Origin: an uncultured Christensenella sp.
GTDB lineage: Bacteria; Bacillota; Clostridia; Christensenellales; Borkfalkiaceae
Length of the DNA stretch: 64,000 nt
Direction: 5' to 3'
NCBI GenBank assembly: GCA_910576655.1
Contig: CAJTJC010000002.1
Coordinates: 1 to 64,000, forward strand
Positions 42,871-50,491 of this stretch are shown piece after piece. A model generated the notes under the pieces. The model had not been told where the DNA came from, did no database searches, and saw nothing but the letters and a program-made list of their open reading frames with translations. Position 1 is the stretch's first letter. The number at the start of each line of letters is the position of its first letter. Position numbers and translations under genes: made by a program.

Positions 42871-43311
42871 ATGGAAAAGAAAAAAAACGACAGTGAAATC
42901 GTTGCGGAAATTTACCGTAACGCGCAGCTTGCGCTTGAATCCATTTCGGACATAATGCCCGCGGTGGAGGACGGCGAAATCCGCGAAGAAATAATGCACC
43001 AGCACGAGGAATACGAAAAGGTTTGCTCTAAGGCGGCGGCGCTTGCCTTGAAGTACAATATCGACGTAAAGGAACCCAGCCCCATAAAAAAGGCAATGAT
43101 GTGGAGCGCCATTAAAATGGGCACCGCCAACGACAATTCGGCGCAGAATATCGCCCAGATGATGATAAGGGGTACGGTCAACGGTATCACCTCGCTGAAA
43201 ACGTCGCTTACCGACGGCGGAAGCAATATGGACGCCGAGGTCAGAAAGCTTTTAAACGAGCTTATCAACATGGAAGAAAGCTTCGAAAAAAAGCTGAAAA
43301 AGTTTTTGTAA
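42871..43311 (+). CDS. Conserved helical protein of unknown function
   Basis: 146 residues, all-helical: a possible four-helix bundle with conserved acidic and His residues (REEIMHQHEEYEKVCSKAA, then a Met-rich middle KKAMMWSAIKMG). It resembles ferritin-like DUF2383-type proteins in layout, but I cannot assign it. TAAGGAG upstream. Confidence 0.72.
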   Translation: MEKKKNDSEIVAEIYRNAQLALESISDIMPAVEDGEIREEIMHQHEEYEKVCSKAAALALKYNIDVKEPSPIKKAMMWSAIKMGTANDNSAQNIAQMMIRGTVNGITSLKTSLTDGGSNMDAEVRKLLNELINMEESFEKKLKKFL

Positions 43312-43314
43312 AAT

Positions 43315-43344
43315 AGCGCCGCGCGTTTAAAAACGCGCGGCGCT
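43315..43344. terminator. Bidirectional terminator
   Basis: AGCGCCGCGCGTTT and AAACGCGCGGCGCT separated by two A, between convergent genes. Confidence 0.9.
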
Positions 43345-44825
43345 TAATTCAGCTTTTCGGCTTTTTCGTCGGGTGCGAACTGCGTGTGCAGGTGTACGCG
43401 GGAATGGGGATAAGAGCGGTGAGAGCGAAGGTAAATTTCCATATCGGGCATACGCGCCTTTACGTCGTCCGTAAAGGCTTGCCAGCCAAGCGCAGCCGCA
43501 ACGGTTTCGGTCGCGGCGTCTATAAGAACGCGTCTGCAACCGTCCGCATACAGCCCGAGCAGCTTTGCGCGGGTATCGAGAATGGTGAACCTCGAAGGGG
43601 TAATGAACCCCGACCCGCAGTGCGGGCACTGTTTGCGCATAAGCGGAAGCACGCTTGCTCCCTCGCGCTTGCGTGTAAATTCGACCAAACCAAACTCCGA
43701 CATTTGTCCTACGCAGCATTTCATGCCGTAGCTTTTTAAAGCGCGTTCAAGCTCTTCCACTACGTTGCGGTTGTGCGCGGGGTCGGTCATATCTATGAAA
43801 TCGACCACGACTATGCCGCCGATATTTCTCAGCTTTACCTGCCTTGCGATTTCGCGCGCGGCTAACACGTTGGTGTAATAGACGGTCTGTTCCAGGTTGT
43901 TCGCTCCGGTGAACGCGCCGGTATTGACGTCAACCGCGGTAAGCGCCTCGCACCTGTCTATCACGAGATACGCGCCGTTTTCAAGCTCGGCGCGCGGCGT
44001 AGTCATTACCCTGACCTGCTCGCTTATACCGTGTTCTTCAAGCATATCCCTGCCCGAACGGTGTACGGTTACGGGTCGTCTGTGTGCGGGCGGGAAGAGG
44101 GAATAGAACCGCTCGACTGCGGCTTTAAGTCTGTCGTTGCCCACGAATATCTCTTCTATGTCGTAGCTGAGCACGTCGCGCAGCACGCGCGAAACCAGCT
44201 CGGTTTCCGAATACAGCAGCGTGCCCGTCGGCGCGTCGGTAAAGTGCTTTTTGACGCCCGAGTATACGCTTTTAAGGCTGTCAAGTTCGGTCGCTATAAG
44301 GTCGCGGCGGGTGTACGGCGCCGCGGTTCTGAGTACGATGCCCTCGCCCTCGCCTATAAGTCCCGCCACCGAGTACGCGAGATTTTTTCTCAGCTCGTCG
44401 TCGGCTATCTTGCGCGATACTCCTACGAACGGCGTATTCGGCAGGTAGATTACGTTCTTGCCGACGAACGAGGGAAACAGCGTCACCTTTGCGCCCTTTT
44501 TGCCCGTCGGTGCGCGCACGACCTGTACCAACACGTCGTCGCCCTCCTTCAATTCGGGCATGGATATTTCGCCGCGACTGCCGTCGTACTTGTCCGCGCT
44601 CGGCATGGCGTCGTCGGCGGAAAGGTAGCAGTTGCGTTCCAGTCCGCAGTCTACGAACGCCGCCTGCATGCCTGCAAGCACGGCGACTATTTTACCCTTG
44701 TAGACGTTGCCCTTCGGCGACAGACTTCCGCCGCTCTCGAAATTGAATTCGGTCAGCTTGCCGTTTTCTGTCACGGCGGAAACGGCGTATCCGCAATACT
44801 CGTCAAAATACAGGGTTTTTCTCAT
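43344..44825 (-). CDS. rng: Ribonuclease E/G family endoribonuclease
   Basis: 493 residues from the ATG at 44825. N-terminal S1 domain (GNVYKGKIVAVLAGMQAAFVD), RNase-H-like part, catalytic aspartates in AVDVNTGAF and VVDFIDMTD, and the zinc-link CPHCG near the end. The short length without the RNE scaffold fits RNase G type. It processes rRNA and mRNA. There is no ribosome site; a TATAAT ends nine bases before the start, so the mRNA may be leaderless. Confidence 0.92.
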   Translation of the reverse strand: MRKTLYFDEYCGYAVSAVTENGKLTEFNFESGGSLSPKGNVYKGKIVAVLAGMQAAFVDCGLERNCYLSADDAMPSADKYDGSRGEISMPELKEGDDVLVQVVRAPTGKKGAKVTLFPSFVGKNVIYLPNTPFVGVSRKIADDELRKNLAYSVAGLIGEGEGIVLRTAAPYTRRDLIATELDSLKSVYSGVKKHFTDAPTGTLLYSETELVSRVLRDVLSYDIEEIFVGNDRLKAAVERFYSLFPPAHRRPVTVHRSGRDMLEEHGISEQVRVMTTPRAELENGAYLVIDRCEALTAVDVNTGAFTGANNLEQTVYYTNVLAAREIARQVKLRNIGGIVVVDFIDMTDPAHNRNVVEELERALKSYGMKCCVGQMSEFGLVEFTRKREGASVLPLMRKQCPHCGSGFITPSRFTILDTRAKLLGLYADGCRRVLIDAATETVAAALGWQAFTDDVKARMPDMEIYLRSHRSYPHSRVHLHTQFAPDEKAEKLN

Positions 44826-44834
44826 AGTACCGTT

Positions 44835-44840
44835 ATTATA
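44835..44840 (-). promoter_or_regulatory. -10 box of the RNase E/G gene
   Basis: TATAAT on the minus strand, nine bases before the ATG, predicting a leader of about three bases. The -35 (TTGCTT) is weak. Confidence 0.5.
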
Positions 44841-44871
44841 TCGCAAGAAACGAATTTAAGCAATATAAAAC

Positions 44872-44900
44872 TTGACAAAATCTGCTAAAATCTATATAAT
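44872..44900 (+). promoter_or_regulatory. Fully consensus promoter of the SecB-like gene
   Basis: TTGACA, 17 bp, TATAAT: a perfect match to the sigma-A consensus, suggesting high expression. Confidence 0.85.
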
Positions 44901-44945
44901 GAACGTGTCGGTTTGCGCCGACGAACGATATATCTGGAGTAATTT

Positions 44946-45380
44946 ATGAAATTTGATTTTAAAGGCATCACCGCAGAAGAGCTTTCGTTCAAGCTCAATC
45001 ACGTAAAACTCGAACCCGACACCAAGCTTGACATCAAGCCTCAGTTTTCCCGTCAGGTAAGAAAGGTAAACGGCAACGAAAAGGTTAACTTTATCGTGCT
45101 TTCCGTCAAGATAGCTTCGACCGAGGCAGAGCCCAAGCCCTTCGATATTAACGTAACCCTCGTAGGTATCTTCGAGGTGGAGACCGCAAACGAGAACGAA
45201 GAGCGCAGCTTCGTAATAGAGGGTACCAAGCTTATCTATCCCTACCTGCGTTCGGCGGTAACCAACCTTACGGCAAACGCTTACATCGCGCCGCTCAACC
45301 TTCCCGTAATTACGGGCCCCATCTTCCCCGAGGACAGAGACGTATACGCTTTCTCGGTGGACAACTCAAACCTTAACTAA
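44946..45380 (+). CDS. SecB-like chaperone
   Basis: 144 residues. The pattern matches SecB: N-terminal beta strands, VTLVGIFEVE, and the C-terminal YPYLRSAVTNLTANAYIAPL, then LPVITGPIF, equivalent to the E. coli block around YAREAV and PPLLLAPVNF. SecB tetramers hold preproteins unfolded for SecA. Gram-positive genomes usually lack it, although SecB-like proteins do occur there. It is monocistronic behind a consensus promoter; no toxin-antitoxin partner is adjacent. Confidence 0.78.
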   Translation: MKFDFKGITAEELSFKLNHVKLEPDTKLDIKPQFSRQVRKVNGNEKVNFIVLSVKIASTEAEPKPFDINVTLVGIFEVETANENEERSFVIEGTKLIYPYLRSAVTNLTANAYIAPLNLPVITGPIFPEDRDVYAFSVDNSNLN

Positions 45381-45388
45381 AATAAAGG

Positions 45389-45416
45389 CGGCGCGTTCGT
45401 AAGGACGCGCCGTTTG
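45389..45416. terminator. Terminator after the SecB-like gene
   Basis: CGGCGCGT and ACGCGCCG around an 8-nt loop. The T-run is short; A-rich flanks on the left allow use from the other side. Confidence 0.65.
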
Positions 45417-45449
45417 AAAAAATACGGAATACTCATAATAGGTATGGCT

Positions 45450-46586
45450 ATGAAAAAAATATTGTGCGTAATCGCTTCGCTCGTAATGCTGTTTACGCTC
45501 GCGTTCGGGCTTTCGGCGTGCGGCGACGGGAAGGACGGCGTTTCCGTCGAAACGTCGTATATCGACAGCGACGGCAACCTGATAATAAAGCTGACCGACG
45601 GCAGGGAAATAAACTGCGGCAAGGTCGAAAGCGACGAAAGCTTTTACTATACCGCCGTGTGCGAGGACGGGCAGACCGTATCCTACACGGTGCGCAGCAT
45701 CGGCTCGGTATCGGATGCGGAAATAATAATCCCCGCCGAGTATAAGGGCAAGCCCGTAACGGCAATCGGCGAAAACGCGTTTTTCAACTGCAAATATATA
45801 ACCGGCGTAACCCTGCCCGACACCGTAGAGACGATAGGGGACAACGCCTTCAACGGCTGCGAGCGACTGATTAGCGTCGACCTCGGCGAGGGCGTAAAGA
45901 CGATAGGCGACGGCGCGTTCGCGTACTGCCATTCGTTGGAAGCCGTCGAAATTCCGTCAAGCGCGAGGACGCTCGGCTCCGACGTGTTTGCAGATTGCTA
46001 TTCCCTTTCGCGCGCTGTTATTAACGAGGGCGTCGAGCGTATTGGCAGAAGCGTATTCACGGGCTGCAACGCGCTCGAAGAAGTCAACTTCCCCGACACT
46101 ATAGCGGGCGTGGGCGAGGACGAAAACGGCGACTTTTCCATGACTGCGACGTTTATGAACTGCGTAAGCTTAAAGCGGGTCAAGCTTCCCGCAAGGATAG
46201 AATATATTCCGCAATGGTTCTTCGCGGGCTGTATTCAGCTGGAAACAGTAGAAATCGGCAAAAGCGTAAAAAGCGTGGGATATTCCGCGTTTTTCGATAA
46301 CGGCGCAATGCAAAGCATAGTGCTGCCTGCGTCGCTTGTTACGTGCGAAAGCTATTCGTTTTATAAGCTGTATTCGCTTGAAAGCGTATTTTTCGAGGGT
46401 ACTGCCGCACAGTGGGAGGCAATAGAAATAGGCCGCCTCGACAGCGGTGGGACTCCGCTTGCGGCACGCTCGACCATAGGCGATATGTTCGGTGAAAGCG
46501 TGACGGTGTATTTTTACAGCGAAAGCCGCCCGACGGAAGAGGGCAGCTTCTGGCGCTACGTAAACGGAAAACCCGTTAAATGGTAA
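45450..46586 (+). CDS. BspA-like leucine-rich-repeat lipoprotein
   Basis: 378 residues from the ATG at 45450 (AGG seven bases upstream); ATG 45444 is too close to it. Signal peptide with lipobox LSAC. A linker region (SYIDSDGNLIIKLTDG) precedes about six LRR_5 repeats of the type A-F-x-x-C-x-x-L-x-x-V-x-I-P-x-x-V-x-x-I-G. The end (FRYVNGKPVKW-like) is a usual cap. Such proteins are displayed on the surface and bind host or substrate molecules. Confidence 0.85.
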   Translation: MKKILCVIASLVMLFTLAFGLSACGDGKDGVSVETSYIDSDGNLIIKLTDGREINCGKVESDESFYYTAVCEDGQTVSYTVRSIGSVSDAEIIIPAEYKGKPVTAIGENAFFNCKYITGVTLPDTVETIGDNAFNGCERLISVDLGEGVKTIGDGAFAYCHSLEAVEIPSSARTLGSDVFADCYSLSRAVINEGVERIGRSVFTGCNALEEVNFPDTIAGVGEDENGDFSMTATFMNCVSLKRVKLPARIEYIPQWFFAGCIQLETVEIGKSVKSVGYSAFFDNGAMQSIVLPASLVTCESYSFYKLYSLESVFFEGTAAQWEAIEIGRLDSGGTPLAARSTIGDMFGESVTVYFYSESRPTEEGSFWRYVNGKPVKW

Positions 46587-46590
46587 TTAC

Positions 46591-46620
46591 AGCCCGCCGT
46601 GCACGGCGGGCTTTTTTTTA
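46591..46620 (+). terminator. Intrinsic terminator
   Basis: AGCCCGCCGTGCACGGCGGG, a perfect palindrome completed by CT, and eight T. Confidence 0.92.
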
Positions 46621-46627
46621 AAATGTC

Positions 46628-46656
46628 TTGACACGGCGGCGCGGAAATGGTAGAAT
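46628..46656 (+). promoter_or_regulatory. Consensus promoter of the second LRR lipoprotein
   Basis: TTGACA, 17 bp, TAGAAT, predicting a start near 46663 and a leader of about 175 nt. Confidence 0.8.
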
Positions 46657-46661
46657 AAAAG

Positions 46662-46820
46662 TGCGACATTAACTTAATACTGCACAATGGTATACTTGGT
46701 AGAAGTGTATCTTCTTTTGCTTTACAATTCATTGTGCAAAACGAGTTAAAAGTTGGTGTCGCAACCTACGAGAAGTGTACATTTTCTATATGTCGCTTCT
46801 TATGGGAAGCGGCATTTTTA
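46662..46820 (+). promoter_or_regulatory. Structured 5' leader with terminator: candidate riboswitch or attenuator
   Basis: Outer stem TGCGACA (46662-46668) with TGTCGCA (46757-46763); inner stem TTAACT (46669-46674) with AGTTAA (46744-46749); long arm TGCACAATG (46681-46689) with CATTGTGCA (46730-46738); apical hairpin GTATAC (46690-46695) with GTGTAT (46705-46710). A terminator stem ATGTCGCTTC/GAAGCGGCAT (46790-46815) with TTTTTA ends just before the ribosome site. TGTCGC occurs in both the outer stem and the terminator, so GCGACA could pair with either. I do not recognise a known class. Confidence 0.6.
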
Positions 46821-46836
46821 TTTAAGGAGAGAATTT

Positions 46837-47673
46837 ATGAAACGCAAACTATGTCTTGTCTCGGGGATATTATTCGCCTTGCCCGCGTTTGCTTTAAGCG
46901 CGTGCGGGGATTTTACCGACGGGCTTGAATTTACCGCGTCGGAGGACGGCTCGTACTATATCTGTTCGGGAATAGGCGAGGCGACCGCCGCGCAAATTAC
47001 AATACCGTCCGAGCACAAGGGCAAACCCGTAACGGGCATAGGCCCGTGGGCGTTTGCGGGCTGCGAAAACCTGACGTCCGTCACCGTGCCCGATTCGGTC
47101 ACCGCGATAGATGCCTACGCTTTTATAGGCTGTAAAGCGCTTACCGAAGTGTCCGTTCCCGACAGCGTGGTTTCACTCGGGCGGGGCGTGTTCTGCTATT
47201 GCGCGGCGCTTACTGACGTAAAAATTCCCGAAGGGCTTTCGTACGTCGGCGGGCAGACTTTTTACGGCTGTATTAGCCTTACCGAGATGATTATTCCCGA
47301 CGGCGTTGAATTTATCTGGGAGGACGCGTTCGCGTACTGTAAGGGGCTTACCGAAATCGTAATACCGGACGGGGTTGTTTCGGTGGCAAGCTGCGCGTTT
47401 TACGGCTGCGAGGGATTAACCGAAATAACCTTTCCCGACAGCGTGACGTGCATAAGTACGGGCGTGCTTGAAAATTGCATAAATCTGCAAAGCGTAACCT
47501 TCGGCAGCGCCGTAACGCAAATAGAAATGCGGGCGTTTGACGGCTGCGAAAATCTGACCGCCGTCAATTACGGCGGCACGGCGGAGGGGTGGGGCTCGAT
47601 AGTCAAGGGTCTCGACTGGAACGCTGACACGGGCGAATACGAGGTTAACTGTACCGACGGTACGGCAAAATAA
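46837..47673 (+). CDS. BspA-like leucine-rich-repeat lipoprotein
   Basis: 278 residues from the ATG at 46837 (AAGGAGA upstream); an in-frame ATG at 46753 lies inside the leader structure. Signal peptide with lipobox LSAC, then eight or so LRR_5 repeats (AFAGCENLTSVTVPDSVTAI and like units). It ends with GGTAEGWGSIVKG, a short cap. A paralogue of the preceding lipoprotein, but controlled separately through the structured leader. Confidence 0.87.
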   Translation: MKRKLCLVSGILFALPAFALSACGDFTDGLEFTASEDGSYYICSGIGEATAAQITIPSEHKGKPVTGIGPWAFAGCENLTSVTVPDSVTAIDAYAFIGCKALTEVSVPDSVVSLGRGVFCYCAALTDVKIPEGLSYVGGQTFYGCISLTEMIIPDGVEFIWEDAFAYCKGLTEIVIPDGVVSVASCAFYGCEGLTEITFPDSVTCISTGVLENCINLQSVTFGSAVTQIEMRAFDGCENLTAVNYGGTAEGWGSIVKGLDWNADTGEYEVNCTDGTAK

Positions 47674-47703
47674 AGCCGCGGGCTTATGCCCGCGGCTTTA
47701 TTT
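47672..47703. terminator. Bidirectional terminator
   Basis: AAAGCCGCGGGC-TTAT-GCCCGCGGCTTT, between the LRR gene and the convergent XRE gene. Confidence 0.9.
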
Positions 47704-47707
47704 ATTG

Positions 47708-47986
47708 TCAGCGTTGTAAAATATCGTTGATAATCTGCCTTATATGCGCTATTTCCGAATCGGATAATCCCGAAACGTCAATTATCGTACGGTTGTCCAA
47801 ATCAAGCAGATAGTCCGTTGTGACCTTAAAATATTTGGCTATTTTAACAAGCATTTCTATCGACGGCTGTATATAATCGTTTTCCCAATTAGATACGCAC
47901 TGTTTGCTTACCCCTAAAGCGTATGCAAGTTCTACCTGCGTAAGGCCGTGCGCCGTGCGCAATTTTTTTATAACTTCGTTGAGCAT
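47708..47986 (-). CDS. XRE-family regulator
   Basis: 92 residues. Helix-turn-helix at 1-62 (GLTQVELAYALGVSKQCVSNWENDYIQPS, TTDYLLDL), and a tail (DVSGLSDSEIAHIRQIIND). Ribosome site GTGAGGA. Divergent from 48103 with two palindromic sites between them. Confidence 0.87.
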   Translation of the reverse strand: MLNEVIKKLRTAHGLTQVELAYALGVSKQCVSNWENDYIQPSIEMLVKIAKYFKVTTDYLLDLDNRTIIDVSGLSDSEIAHIRQIINDILQR

Positions 47987-48021
47987 AAGTCCTCACTGTT
48001 TATGATTGCGTAAAAAATTAC

Positions 48022-48072
48022 GATACTATTGTATCAATTCACTTGACAATATATAAAATACTATGGTATATT
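48022..48072. promoter_or_regulatory. Promoter with two XRE operators
   Basis: GATAC-TATT-GTATC (48022-48035) and ATAC-TATG-GTAT (48058-48069). Plus-strand TTGACA (48043-48048) and TATATT (48067-48072) with an 18-bp spacer; the second operator overlaps the -10 box. Confidence 0.72.
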
Positions 48073-48102
48073 ATTAGTAGACTTTTTACAAGGAGAAAAC
48101 AA

Positions 48103-48657
48103 ATGGCAAGGGAAACGATAACTGTACAAAGCTACCCCGACGACTATATTATTAACGAAACAATCAAAGAATATGAAGCGTTCGGGTGGGAGCTTTTAAA
48201 CAATCAGAGATGTCAAGAGTACGAGGGGCAGACGCAAGGGCTTGACGGGTCGTCGACAAAGCACTACTCAACGTTTAATAAGCTTACCTTTTCAAGGGAA
48301 AAAGCAAGCCCGTGGTACAGCCGCATAGTGCCGATGGAAGCGGAGTACCGTTCACTGGTCAGTGAAAAACCTGAACGTCCGCAAAATAAACACAAAATGA
48401 GCACTTTAACTTTTTATATTTTAGGCGTCATAGCTCTTGTCATAGGGATAGCGTTTGCAATTTGGATAAGCCCGATATTGTTGGTTGCTGCGGTGGGTGG
48501 CGCGCTTTGTCTTGTTTATGCAATTTGCAGAACGGTTATCGGCAAAAAGCGGACGAATGCATATCGCTTTGAATTAGCCGACTGGAAGAAAAATCAAGGT
48601 GTCCGTGCGGAAAAGTTATTGAAGTATGCAGAACGGATAGTAAACGGAATCGAATAA
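48103..48657 (+). CDS. XRE-controlled membrane protein of unknown function
   Basis: 184 residues from the ATG at 48103 with AAGGAG upstream. A soluble N-terminal half (TVQSYPDDYIINETIKEYEAFGWELLNNQ) has the look of small DUF domains that sense or bind; then two hydrophobic helices (about 105-145) and a charged tail. Only its regulator gives context. Confidence 0.7.
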   Translation: MARETITVQSYPDDYIINETIKEYEAFGWELLNNQRCQEYEGQTQGLDGSSTKHYSTFNKLTFSREKASPWYSRIVPMEAEYRSLVSEKPERPQNKHKMSTLTFYILGVIALVIGIAFAIWISPILLVAAVGGALCLVYAICRTVIGKKRTNAYRFELADWKKNQGVRAEKLLKYAERIVNGIE

Positions 48658-48666
48658 CAGGCCGAA

Positions 48667-48691
48667 AAGCCTTTCCCGCAGGAAAGGCTTT
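48667..48691 (+). terminator. Intrinsic terminator
   Basis: AAGCCTTTCC-CGCA-GGAAAGGCTT just after the membrane-protein stop. Confidence 0.75.
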
Positions 48692-48700
48692 AAGTATGTA

Positions 48701-48735
48701 GCCCGCCCGAGCGTTATATTAACGCTCGGGCGGGC
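48701..48735 (-). terminator. Hairpin after the GltD-like gene
   Basis: 15-bp arms (GCCCGCCCGAGCGTT and its complement) around ATATT, 14 bp from the minus-strand stop. Confidence 0.75.
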
Positions 48736-48748
48736 TGTCGTATTCGTT

Positions 48749-49975
48749 TTAATTTTTGGGGAGTGATTTTAAATAAGCGTCCATTGCGTAGGCAACGCGT
48801 TTGGCGGTTTCGGCAGCCTCGACTACGGTCTTTGCTCCGCGCACCACGTCGCCAGCTGCGAACAGCCCGGGGCGCGAGGTCGAACCGTCTTCGTTGATTT
48901 TAACAAGCCCGCGCTCGTTGGTTTCAAGTCCCTCGGTCTGGGTTAGAATAAGGTTCGAGGGGCGCTGAGAAATACATATAAACACCGAGTCGGCTTGCAT
49001 AAGCTCGGGCGTTTCGGCGGTGGATATTACGCGGTGATTTTCGTCGCAGACGGTGTCCGCGAACAGCACGCCGCGGTCGGTTATTTCCACGGGCGATTTG
49101 TTGAATATAAATTCCGCACCCTCTATTTCGGCGTATTCCTTTTCCTCTTCGCTTGCGGTGTATCTGTCGCTGCGGACCACTACCTTAACGCTTTTCGCCC
49201 CGCGCCGCAACGCAGTGCGCGCCACGTCCATTGCCACGTTACCCGCGCCTATAACTATGACGTTTTTGCCAAGCTGATATACCTCGGGTCGTTCGAGGTA
49301 GTGCACCCCGTAATGCACGTGACCCAGCGTTTCGCCCTTTACACCCAAGGGTATGGGCCAGGTAACGCCCGTGCCTATCGATATGGCCTTAAACCCGTCG
49401 CGGAAAAGCTCTTCGATTCCGAACGCCTTGCCTATCGTTACGTTGAACTTGATTTTAACGCCCAGTCTGTACAGTATGTTGAGGTACGCGTCTACTATCG
49501 ATTTGGGTAGCCTGAACTCGGGTATGCCGTATCTCAGCACTCCGCCTATTTCGCTTTTGGATTCGAACACCGTCACGTCGTAGCCCAGCTGAGCCATTTT
49601 TATCGCTATGGTAATGCCTGCGGGACCCGCCCCGACCACCGCGACGCGTATACCGTTGGGCTGCGCTTTTTCAAGCTCTAAGCTGTCTATATAGTGCGAC
49701 GAAACGAAGTTTTCAATCGTGCTTACCTCTACGGGCTCGCCCTTTATTCCGCGTATGCAGTGCCCCTGACACTGGTTGCCGTGGTTGCAGACGATTGAGC
49801 ATACCACCGACAGCGGATTGTTCTCGAACAGCATTTTCCCCGCGCCCTTTATGTCGCCGCCGAGAAAGGCGGATATAAATTGCGGAATAGGCGTGTTTAT
49901 GGGGCAGCCCTTCCTGCACGACGGCTTTTTACAGTTCAGGCATCTTTTTGCCTCGGCAATTACGTTATGTGCCAC
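48749..49975 (-). CDS. GltD-like FAD/NAD(P) oxidoreductase
   Basis: 408 residues from a GTG start at 49975 (GAGGT nine bases upstream); a TTG at 49993 has no site. N-terminal Cys clusters (CLNCKKPSCRKGCP, and CSIVCNHGNQCQGHC) bind FeS; FAD motif GAGPAG and NAD(P) motif GAGNVA follow. It resembles the small subunit of glutamate synthase, but the large subunit gene is not here, so it may serve another electron-transfer partner. Monocistronic. Confidence 0.88.
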   Translation of the reverse strand: MAHNVIAEAKRCLNCKKPSCRKGCPINTPIPQFISAFLGGDIKGAGKMLFENNPLSVVCSIVCNHGNQCQGHCIRGIKGEPVEVSTIENFVSSHYIDSLELEKAQPNGIRVAVVGAGPAGITIAIKMAQLGYDVTVFESKSEIGGVLRYGIPEFRLPKSIVDAYLNILYRLGVKIKFNVTIGKAFGIEELFRDGFKAISIGTGVTWPIPLGVKGETLGHVHYGVHYLERPEVYQLGKNVIVIGAGNVAMDVARTALRRGAKSVKVVVRSDRYTASEEEKEYAEIEGAEFIFNKSPVEITDRGVLFADTVCDENHRVISTAETPELMQADSVFICISQRPSNLILTQTEGLETNERGLVKINEDGSTSRPGLFAAGDVVRGAKTVVEAAETAKRVAYAMDAYLKSLPKN

Positions 49976-50173
49976 GGGAATTTTACCTCGCAAAATTTTT
50001 TAATTATTATAACACGGCGTCGCGGTTAATTCAATAGCTTAGCTAAAAAATTTCAAATACGTTTCGGGTTATTAAATTATTTGCAAAATTTTACAATCAT
50101 AAACTCAAAGCGCAAGGGTCATACTACTGATAAGGGTATTCTACTGCCCGTTTTACTATAAGGAGAAATAAAA

Positions 50174-50362
50174 GTGGAAAAATTTATTTTAGGTGTCGCT
50201 ATCGGAATGGCTGGCGGCGCGCTTGCTGTTGCCAACAACTGCAAACTGAGAAATCTCGTAAAGAAGAATCAGGAAGATTTAATGACGAAGGCAGAGCAGT
50301 ATATCGACAGCAAGCTTGAAAAAATGGAGAAGAAGACGGAAGAAGCTACTTCCCAGAACTAA
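50174..50362 (+). CDS. Small single-helix membrane protein
   Basis: 62 residues from a GTG at 50174, nine bases after AAGGAG. One Gly/Ala-rich membrane helix (ILGVAIGMAGGALAVANN), then a charged coiled-coil tail (TKAEQYIDSKLEKMEKK). YtxH-like in layout. A strong terminator follows. The gap 49976-50173 is AT-rich with no gene. Confidence 0.72.
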   Translation: MEKFILGVAIGMAGGALAVANNCKLRNLVKKNQEDLMTKAEQYIDSKLEKMEKKTEEATSQN

Positions 50363-50374
50363 GCCGTTCAAAAG

Positions 50375-50405
50375 TATTACCGCGGGGATATCCCCGCGGT
50401 AATAT
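50375..50405 (+). terminator. Intrinsic terminator
   Basis: A 30-bp perfect palindrome (arms TATTACCGCGGGGAT) followed by CGTTTT. Confidence 0.85.
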
Positions 50406-50456
50406 CGTTTTCAAGTCAACTTCAAAATACAACGCGAGGCGTAAGGTTTGTTTTTC

Positions 50457-50485
50457 TTGCAATTCGTCCGCGGGTATGTTATAAT
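50457..50485 (+). promoter_or_regulatory. TTGCAA / extended -10 promoter, leaderless start
   Basis: TTGCAA, 17 bp, TATAAT with an upstream TATG. The predicted first transcribed base is 50492, the A of the start codon. Confidence 0.7.
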
Positions 50486-50491
50486 TAAAGC

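Noticed and set aside
44031..44888. Plus-strand frame of 285 codons
   Set aside because: Antisense to RNase E/G, whose catalytic motifs are intact; it also runs over the divergent promoter.
46753..46836. N-terminal extension of the second LRR lipoprotein
   Set aside because: It would run through the leader stems and terminator and place a signal peptide 28 residues inside.
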